64,000 bases of DNA. Origin: an uncultured Bacteroides sp. (GTDB lineage: Bacteria > Bacteroidota > Bacteroidia > Bacteroidales > Bacteroidaceae). The stretch lies in NCBI GenBank assembly GCA_944321495.1, contig CALULP010000008.1:62001-126000 (forward strand), read 5' to 3'. Below the pieces are notes generated by a model that was not told where the DNA came from, made no database searches, and saw only the letters and a list, made by a program, of their open reading frames with translations. The position numbers and the translations under genes are program-made. Positions 58,379 to 64,000 of the stretch are shown here, one piece after another; position 1 is the stretch's first letter, and each line of letters opens with the position of its first letter.

Positions 58379-59350
58379 GTCCTCGTCTTCGGTCACCAGC
58401 TTCAGTTTTCCGGCCACTTCGGACAAGGGAATGGACGACACCTCATTGCCCTTGAGCCGCACCATGCGCCCGAAGTCGCGGTTGGCAACCAGCTCCGTGG
58501 CATGGCCGCCCATGCGGGTGGAGAGGTTGCGGTCGAACGCCGTGGGCGACCCTCCGCGCTGTATGTACCCCAACACCGTTTCGCGGCTCTCGATGCCCGT
58601 TTCCGCCTCGATGGCACGGGCAATGTATTCGCCGGCACGGCTCTGCCCGTCGGTGGCGATGCCCTCGGCCACTACCACGATGGAGTAGTTGCGTCCCTGC
58701 TTCACACGGTTCAGGATGACGTCGCCAATGTGGCGGATGTCGTAGCTGATTTCGGGTATCAGGATGACGTCGCCCCCGCCTGCCATGCCCGAGTAGAGGG
58801 CAATCCAGCCCGCCTTGTGCCCCATCACCTCGATGACCATCACCCGCTTGTGCGAGCTGGCGGTAGAGTGCAGGCGGTCGATGGCCTCGGTGGCGATGGT
58901 GACCGCCGAGTCGAAGCCGAAGGAGATGTCGGTACCCCAGATGTCGTTGTCGATGGTCTTGGGCACCGACACGATGTTCAGTCCCATGGCCGCGAGCTTG
59001 GCGGCCGTCTTCTGCGTGCCGTTGCCGCCGATGCACACCAGGCAGTCCAGCCCCAGCTTCTCCATGTTCCGGCGGATGAGGGTCGGCTTGTCCACCCCGT
59101 CCACGGTGCCGCCGTTCTTCTTGAACGGCTTCTCGCGCGAAGTGCCCAGCACGGTGCCGCCCAGGTTGAGCAGGCCGGAGAGCGACTTCTCGGTCAGCTG
59201 CTCCACGTCGCCCGTCAGCAGCCCCTGGAAACCGCTGTGTATGCCTATCACCTCCATCCCCCACTCGTTGATGGCCGTCTTGCTCACGCCCCGGATAGTG
59301 GCGTTGATGCCGGGGCAGTCGCCCCCCGATGTCAGAATTCCGATTCTCAT
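58337..59350 (-). CDS. pfkA: 6-phosphofructokinase, PfkA family
   Basis: 337 residues. Phosphorylates fructose 6-phosphate in glycolysis. ILTSGGDCPGINATIRG (start), IGGNGT (107-112) and VPKTIDND (129-136) are the phosphoryl-donor and catalytic loops. The ATP-type enzymes have GGDGS and GTIDND; here Asn replaces the Asp, Gly is kept, and a Lys precedes TIDND, as in many PPi- or group III PFKs. The phosphoryl donor is thus uncertain. The C-terminus (RRMGICFG) is encoded inside the end of rnc on the other strand. Confidence 0.93.
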   Translation of the reverse strand: MRIGILTSGGDCPGINATIRGVSKTAINEWGMEVIGIHSGFQGLLTGDVEQLTEKSLSGLLNLGGTVLGTSREKPFKKNGGTVDGVDKPTLIRRNMEKLGLDCLVCIGGNGTQKTAAKLAAMGLNIVSVPKTIDNDIWGTDISFGFDSAVTIATEAIDRLHSTASSHKRVMVIEVMGHKAGWIALYSGMAGGGDVILIPEISYDIRHIGDVILNRVKQGRNYSIVVVAEGIATDGQSRAGEYIARAIEAETGIESRETVLGYIQRGGSPTAFDRNLSTRMGGHATELVANRDFGRMVRLKGNEVSSIPLSEVAGKLKLVTEDEDLVVQGRRMGICFG

Positions 59351-59390
59351 AATGTTGCCTGTATTAATGTGTCATAAAGTTCCAGTATTT

Positions 59391-59639
59391 GCACTTTTTC
59401 TTTCGCTTATCCGAAAGGAAAAGCTGCGCCCGCCGGGATTCCTCACCCGCATGGCCGCGCCTAAGCGGAGGGGCGTGAAGCGGAGGGTAGTTTTCAGCCG
59501 TCAAAAGGGGCAGACTGTCTGAGCGAAGCGAGTTTCTGCCCCTTAGGCTGAAAGCTGCCCGGAGTAGCCCCGGAGATTCAGCGCTTGATTTTTTCTTTTG
59601 GTACCTTTTCTTTTACATCAAGGCAAAAGAAAAGTACAC
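59391..59639. repeat. MITE-like element C (intermediate form)
   Basis: A 249-nt element upstream of pfkA, in the 531-nt gap to the adenylase gene. Left end CTTTTTCTTTCGCTTATCCG and right end CTTTTCTTTTACATCAAGGC (then AAAAGAAAAGTACAC) match elements A and B. It lacks the GACCCCGG segment but retains GCATGGCCGCGCCTAAGCGG and CAGACTGTCTGAGCGAAGCG. No coding potential. Confidence 0.8.
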
Positions 59640-59643
59640 GTAA

Positions 59644-59728
59644 TAGCATAGTATCACCATTCTCTTGGCATAGTATCGCCAGCACGGTAGCGTAGTATCG
59701 CCAGCGCGGTAGCGTTACTACGCTACCA
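59644..59728. repeat. Palindromic-repeat cluster 8
   Basis: Units ATAGCATAGTATCACCA, TGGCATAGTATCGCCAG, GGTAGCGTAGTATCGCCAG and GGTAGCGTTACTACGCTACC, starting only five nt after MITE-like element C. The remaining 100 nt before the promoter contain A-rich sequence only. Confidence 0.9.
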
Positions 59729-59839
59729 AGGTGGTGTTTCCGCCGCAAAAAGAAACCCGTTTGTCACCCCGGTGCCCCTTTGCAAGGCGTAAAGGTAGAA
59801 AAAAAAGCAGAAAAAGATAGAGAAGACGATAAATAAGAT

Positions 59840-59847
59840 TACTTTTG
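59840..59847 (+). promoter_or_regulatory. -7 box of the GH3-like adenylase gene
   Basis: TACTTTTG, 34 nt upstream of the ATG at 59882. Confidence 0.5.
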
Positions 59848-59881
59848 CCACGGAAATCTGATTTCAAAAAACCGAAAAAAG

Positions 59882-61393
59882 ATGAACATCACAACATTTC
59901 TGAACAGGATTTATTTTACCCCCCGCCTGAAGGAGATAGAACAATACGCCGGCCGCAGCGCCGAACTGCAAGAGCGTGTCATGCTGCGCCTTACCCGCCT
60001 GGCCGCCGGCACGGAATGGGGCAAGAAATACGGCCTCGGCACCATCCGCACCTACCGCGACTTCCACGACCGCATGCCCATACAGACTTACGAAGACATC
60101 AAAGGCTACGTGGCGCGCATGCGCCAGGGCGAACAAGGACTGCTGTGGCCGTCGGAGATACGGTGGTTCGCCAAGTCGTCGGGCACCACCAACGACAAGA
60201 GCAAGTTCCTGCCCGTCAGCCGCGAATCGCTGCACGACACCCACTACCAGGGCGGCAAGGACGCCGTGGCCCTCTACCTGGGGCAGAACCCGCAAAGCCG
60301 ACTGTTCAGCGGCAAAGGCCTCATCCTGGGCGGCAGCCACGCCCCCAACCTCAACAGCAACCACAGCCTGGTGGGCGACCTCTCCGCCATCCTGATACAG
60401 AACATCAACCCGCTGGTGAACTACATCCGCGTCCCCTCCAAGCAGATAGCCCTGATGGGCGACTTCGAGGCCAAGATGGAAGCCATCGCCAAGAGCACCA
60501 TCGGACGGAACGTCACCAACCTCTCCGGCGTGCCCTCGTGGATGCTGGTGCTCATCAAGCACATCCTGGAAAAGACCGGCAAACAGAGCCTGGAGGAGGT
60601 ATGGCCCAACCTGGAGGTATTCTTCCACGGCGGCGTGGCCTTCACCCCCTACCGCGAACAATACCAATCCATCATCCGCAGCCCGCGCATGCACTACGTG
60701 GAAACGTACAACGCCTCAGAGGGCTACTTCGGCACCCAAAGCGACCCCGCCGACCCCGCCCTGCTGCTCATGATAGACTACGGCATCTTCTACGAATTCA
60801 TCCCGCTGGAAGACGTGGGCAAAGAACAGCCCCGCATCTGCTGCTTAGAGGACGTGGAGGTGGGACGGAACTACGCCATGGTCATCTCCACCTCCGCCGG
60901 ACTGTGGCGCTACATGATAGGCGACACCGTGAAGTTCACCCAGCGGCACCCGTGGAAGTTCGTCATCACCGGGCGCACCAAGCACTTCATCAACGCCTTC
61001 GGGGAAGAACTCATCGTGGACAACGCCGAAAAAGGCCTGGCACGCGCCTGCCGCGAAACGGGCGCACAAGTGCTGGACTACAGCGCCGCCCCCGTCTTCA
61101 TGGACGCGAACGCCAAGTGCCGCCACCAGTGGCTGATAGAGTTTGCCCGCATGCCCGACAACCTCGACCGCTTTGCGAAGGTCCTGGACGACACGCTCAA
61201 GGAAATCAACTCCGACTACGAGGCCAAACGCCAGAACGACCTGGCCCTGCAGCCGCTGGAAGTCATCGTGGCACGTCCCGGCCTGTTCCACGACTGGCTG
61301 GCAAAGAAAGGCAAGCTGGGCGGGCAACACAAGATACCCCGCCTGAGCAACACGCGCGAATACATCGAAGAAATGCTGGAACTGAACCGGTAA
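59882..61393 (+). CDS. GH3 auxin-responsive-type acyl-adenylase
   Basis: 503 residues from the ATG at 59882. This is the plant GH3/JAR1-like family (unrelated to glycoside hydrolase family 3), which adenylates a carboxylate and joins it to an amine. FAKSSGTTNDKSKFLP near residue 98 is the ATP-binding P-loop-like motif; YNASEGYFGTQ is motif 2; VGRNYAMVIST...GLWRYMIGD contains the next conserved block and FINAFGEEL the C-terminal hinge. Bacteroidetes homologues are frequent but their substrates are mostly unknown. Its own promoter and terminator mark it as monocistronic. Confidence 0.9.
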   Translation: MNITTFLNRIYFTPRLKEIEQYAGRSAELQERVMLRLTRLAAGTEWGKKYGLGTIRTYRDFHDRMPIQTYEDIKGYVARMRQGEQGLLWPSEIRWFAKSSGTTNDKSKFLPVSRESLHDTHYQGGKDAVALYLGQNPQSRLFSGKGLILGGSHAPNLNSNHSLVGDLSAILIQNINPLVNYIRVPSKQIALMGDFEAKMEAIAKSTIGRNVTNLSGVPSWMLVLIKHILEKTGKQSLEEVWPNLEVFFHGGVAFTPYREQYQSIIRSPRMHYVETYNASEGYFGTQSDPADPALLLMIDYGIFYEFIPLEDVGKEQPRICCLEDVEVGRNYAMVISTSAGLWRYMIGDTVKFTQRHPWKFVITGRTKHFINAFGEELIVDNAEKGLARACRETGAQVLDYSAAPVFMDANAKCRHQWLIEFARMPDNLDRFAKVLDDTLKEINSDYEAKRQNDLALQPLEVIVARPGLFHDWLAKKGKLGGQHKIPRLSNTREYIEEMLELNR

Positions 61394-61412
61394 TTCCCAC
61401 AAAACAGGCACA

Positions 61413-61463
61413 AAAGCAACGCCGCAGGCAACCCCGGACGGGAAATGCCTGCGGCGTTGCTTT
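61413..61463. terminator. Bidirectional terminator between convergent genes
   Basis: Perfect 18-nt inverted arms AAAGCAACGCCGCAGGCA (61413-61430) and TGCCTGCGGCGTTGCTTT (61446-61463), 15-nt loop. It serves both the adenylase and the sulfatase genes. Confidence 0.85.
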
Positions 61464-61492
61464 ACACGGCGGAAGCCGACGAGCCTACCTCA

Positions 61493-62941
61493 TCATTCCG
61501 CTTCGCGGAAGCCTTCCGTTTCCTCCGCCCGGGGCTTCATGCCGGCGGCCTCGGCCTCCTGGCGCGCCTGCTGCCGCTGGCGGCGCAAGTAACGGGAAGC
61601 ATCGTTGCCCGTCACCACAAGCGCGGGCGGAATCTCACCGAAGTTTTCCGCATAGTCCTTCAGTTTCCGCACCATCTCGCGCGCCTTTCCGGGTTCTTTG
61701 CGATAGAGGTTGACGCGCTCGCCCACATCCTCGCGCAGGTTGAACAGCAGGGTGTCATGCGCGGCGGTAGACGTGCGCCAGAAGTTGCCCCGTATGCCCG
61801 GAGCCGGCAGCATCAGCTTCCAGTCGCCCGAGCGATAGCCGCTGATGTCGTGGTTGTTGCGGAAGTAAGCATAGTCCTGGCTGGCACGCTGGCCTTTGCC
61901 GTCCAACACGGGGGTGAGGTCGCAGCCGTCCAGCTTCACCTCGGGCAGGGTGGCGCCACTCAGCGCGGCTACCGTGGGGAACCAGTCGAGCAGACTGGCC
62001 ACTTCGGCATTCACCACCGGCTGTATCCGGCCTTTCCACCACACGATGCAGGGCACGCGGACGCCGCCTTCAAAATCCGTTGTCTTGCCTTCGCGCAAGG
62101 GCAACGCCCGGCCACCCAGCGGGCCTTCCTGCAGCCAAGGGCCGTTGTCGCTGGTAAAGACCACCATAGTATTCTCATCCAGTCCAAGTTCCTCCAGCGT
62201 GTCCATGATGCGCCCCACGCTCCAGTCCACCTCCATCGCGGCATCGCCGTAGATGCCCGCGCCCGACTTCCCGGCAAAGTCTTCGGAAACGTAGATAGGC
62301 ACGTGCATCATGCTGTGGGCTAAGTACAGGAAGAAGGGTTGCCCCGCCTTGCGGCGGATGAAGTCGATGGCCTCCTCGGTATAACGGCGCGTCACGTGGT
62401 CAATGTCAATGTGGAACTCCTCCACCTCGTTGCCCCGCAGGTAGACTTGCGCGCCCATGTCGTTGCTGTAAGGGATGCCGAAATATTCGTCGAACCCCTG
62501 CTGCAGGGGCAAGAAACGCTCGCGGCTGCCCAAGTGCCACTTGCCGATACAGGCGGTGGCATAACCCTGCGGCTTCAGCAGCTCGGCCATCGTCACCTCG
62601 TCGGGCGAGAGGCCGGTGTAGCTGTCCGGGTAAAACACCTCCTTGATGCCCATGCGTGCCGGGTAGCGTCCGGTCAGCAGGCCTGCCCGCGAAGGGCTGG
62701 AGATAGGAGAGACCGCATAGCAGTCAGTGAAACGGATGCCCTGCGATGCCAGCGAGTCGATGTTCGGCGTCTGCCAGCGGGTTTCCCCGTAACAGCTGAG
62801 GTCGGCATAACCCATGTCATCCATCAGGATAAAAACGAAATTGGGCTTTTCGCCCGTGGCAGGAGCTTCGGGAGCGGTGGCACACGACGTTGCCGCCAAT
62901 CCAAGGAACCCTCCCCATGCCCAGTTTAAATGATTCTTCAT
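61493..62941 (-). CDS. Type I sulfatase, Ser-type, lipoprotein
   Basis: 482 residues. Start MKNHLNWAWGGFLGLAATSC looks like a lipoprotein signal (Cys20). Sulfatase fold: FILMDDMGYADLSCYG gives the first metal-binding Asp pair; SSPSRAGLLTGRYP (81-94) is the formylglycine motif, with Ser81 in place of Cys, so it needs a radical-SAM anaerobic sulfatase maturase (anSME) encoded elsewhere; KWHLGS and HSMMHVP supply Lys/His residues; FTSDNGPW gives the second Asp-Asn metal pair. Likely removes sulfate from host mucin, glycosaminoglycan or other sulfated glycans; exact sub-family not resolved. Confidence 0.93.
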   Translation of the reverse strand: MKNHLNWAWGGFLGLAATSCATAPEAPATGEKPNFVFILMDDMGYADLSCYGETRWQTPNIDSLASQGIRFTDCYAVSPISSPSRAGLLTGRYPARMGIKEVFYPDSYTGLSPDEVTMAELLKPQGYATACIGKWHLGSRERFLPLQQGFDEYFGIPYSNDMGAQVYLRGNEVEEFHIDIDHVTRRYTEEAIDFIRRKAGQPFFLYLAHSMMHVPIYVSEDFAGKSGAGIYGDAAMEVDWSVGRIMDTLEELGLDENTMVVFTSDNGPWLQEGPLGGRALPLREGKTTDFEGGVRVPCIVWWKGRIQPVVNAEVASLLDWFPTVAALSGATLPEVKLDGCDLTPVLDGKGQRASQDYAYFRNNHDISGYRSGDWKLMLPAPGIRGNFWRTSTAAHDTLLFNLREDVGERVNLYRKEPGKAREMVRKLKDYAENFGEIPPALVVTGNDASRYLRRQRQQARQEAEAAGMKPRAEETEGFREAE

Positions 62942-63015
62942 AACGATATCGCGTTTAGTTCATATATGGCTTTCTACTTTTACCAGCTTGTTTTTCCGGC
63001 AAGCCCCTCACCCGC

Positions 63016-64000
63016 CTACCACGCCTTGCCCGCCTTCAGGTACTCGTAGCCGAAGCGGCAGCGCAGGCAGTCGCGCCTGTCGCAATAGGCCTTCTGCAAC
63101 TGCAACAGGGCCTGCGAGTCGGCCGCCGAGGTTACGGGGATGCCTGCCCCGTCCCACATGCGGGTCACGTAGTTGTCCTCCGCCTTGAGCGACTCCAGGA
63201 AACGGGCGGCACGCTCGCACAGGGCATCGTCGGCCTTATGCTGCCCGTAGGCGTAAAGGAAAGGCACCACGGTGTTGATGAGGATGAGGTCCAGCGCGTT
63301 CGCCCCCAGCTTCTTCTCCTTGCGGGGCGAAGTCTTCCGGAACGTGTAATGCTCCGTCCAGTAGGCCGAAGTGCCCGCCTGCAACAGTTTTTTCACCTCG
63401 TCCGCCGTTTCCGCCTCCATGACCCGCGAGAAAAGCGCCTGCTGCGTGTGGTACAGCCACGCCAGTTGCGCCAGCCGCACGTGCGGGAAGTTGCCCGGCC
63501 TGAGCCGCAGGAAACGCCATTGCGAAGGCGGCAGCGGCGCCGGCAAGCCGAACTTGTGGCGCAAGTAGCGGAACTCACGCCCGAGGCGCAGGCAGTAATC
63601 GTCCGCCCCGGGGTCGTCCTCCTCCAGCAAGCCCGCCATCCCGAAGAAGAAAGCCTCCACTTGGAACAGGTCGTCGCGGTGCTTGTCCACCGCCCGGAGG
63701 GGCAGCAGCTTCGCCCACGCCTCAAAGGCGTCGCCATTCAGCCCGAAACCGAAGTTGCGCGCCAGGGTGATGAAGAACGCGTCCTCCCAATAGCCCCCGC
63801 ACCGCTCCAGCCGCCGGCGGATGGCCTCCGCCTTCTGCCACAGCCGTTCGGCCTGCAAGGCAGACAGCCACGAGTGCACCGTCAGCCGCGGCAGGGAGGG
63901 CAGGACGGCGTAGCAGGGCGGCATCACCTCGGCACGGCGCAACTCGCCGTAGCGGCGCTCCACTTCGGCAGGACAGGGCAGCACCAGCTGGGGCACGGCA
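63016..64000 (-). CDS. DUF2851 family protein (5' end truncated by the window)
   Basis: About 327 residues from the open window edge to the stop; family members are around 420-430 residues, so roughly the first 100 residues lie outside. The segments GGYWEDAFFITLARNFGFGLNGDAFE, KHRDDLFQVEAFFFGMAGLL, FGLPAPLPPSQWRFLRLRPGNFPHVRLAQLA (all in pieces) and the Cys-rich C-terminal CDRRDCLRCRFGYEYL match DUF2851, a conserved Bacteroidetes protein of unknown function. The apparent start at 63996 is GTG and is not the real start. Confidence 0.9.
   Translation of the reverse strand, partial: AVPQLVLPCPAEVERRYGELRRAEVMPPCYAVLPSLPRLTVHSWLSALQAERLWQKAEAIRRRLERCGGYWEDAFFITLARNFGFGLNGDAFEAWAKLLPLRAVDKHRDDLFQVEAFFFGMAGLLEEDDPGADDYCLRLGREFRYLRHKFGLPAPLPPSQWRFLRLRPGNFPHVRLAQLAWLYHTQQALFSRVMEAETADEVKKLLQAGTSAYWTEHYTFRKTSPRKEKKLGANALDLILINTVVPFLYAYGQHKADDALCERAARFLESLKAEDNYVTRMWDGAGIPVTSAADSQALLQLQKAYCDRRDCLRCRFGYEYLKAGKAW

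Overview
The window looks like chromosomal DNA of a GC-rich member of the Bacteroidaceae (Bacteroides/Phocaeicola-like; genus not resolved). The reasons are the many Bacteroidetes-type -7 boxes (TAnnTTTG, some with a TTTG-like -33 box about 19-20 nt upstream), the near absence of Shine-Dalgarno sequences, a SusB-like GH97, a GT117/DUF2723 membrane protein, DUF5686 and 6-bladed beta-propeller proteins, and a viroplasmin-type RNase H. Almost everything is compact chromosomal housekeeping or glycan-degradation content. I see no phage, integrase, transposase, CRISPR array or SusC/SusD pair.

Layout. 1-3563: tail of a TatD-like hydrolase, then a two-gene DNA methyltransferase module. Its first protein carries a nuclease-like C-terminal region, and its base composition is visibly lower in GC than the neighbours. 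3648-6069: tyrS, tRNA-Gln(UUG), xth. 6085-9928 (minus): a secreted protein of unknown function, a sialate O-acetylesterase-like enzyme and a beta-propeller lipoprotein. 10296-16432: GT117/DUF2723, a polysaccharide deacetylase and a DEAD-box helicase. 16890-28472: a glycan-degradation block of three tandem CE1-type esterases, two GH3 enzymes and one GH97. 28916-33642: rimP-nusA-infB. 33868-39540: cvpA-sufBCDS. 39725-43436: DUF486, YbjQ, RNase H and an MsbA-like ABC exporter.

43766-50385 holds an acyltransferase-like gene followed by a small specialised fatty-acid/polyene-type set: ketosynthase, ACP, two hot-dog dehydratases with complementary active-site losses, a CrtI/retinol-saturase-like flavoprotein, a FabG-like reductase and a thioesterase. 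50507-55820: DUF5686 protein, CDP-alcohol phosphatidyltransferase, pdxB, purN. 55971-59350: acpP-fabF-rnc and a convergent, overlapping pfkA. 59882-64000: GH3-auxin-type adenylase, Ser-type sulfatase lipoprotein and a truncated DUF2851 gene.

The intergenic DNA is unusually structured. Several dispersed repeat families recur: (i) eight clusters of a ~20-bp palindrome (core TAGCGATACTACGCTA); (ii) three MITE-like elements with hairpin ends; (iii) a GTAC-rich periodic repeat in two opposite copies; (iv) an inverted repeat of the form GCGGATTACGCGGATT; and (v) long near-perfect inverted repeats between convergent genes. Some of these repeats encode the C-termini of neighbouring proteins.
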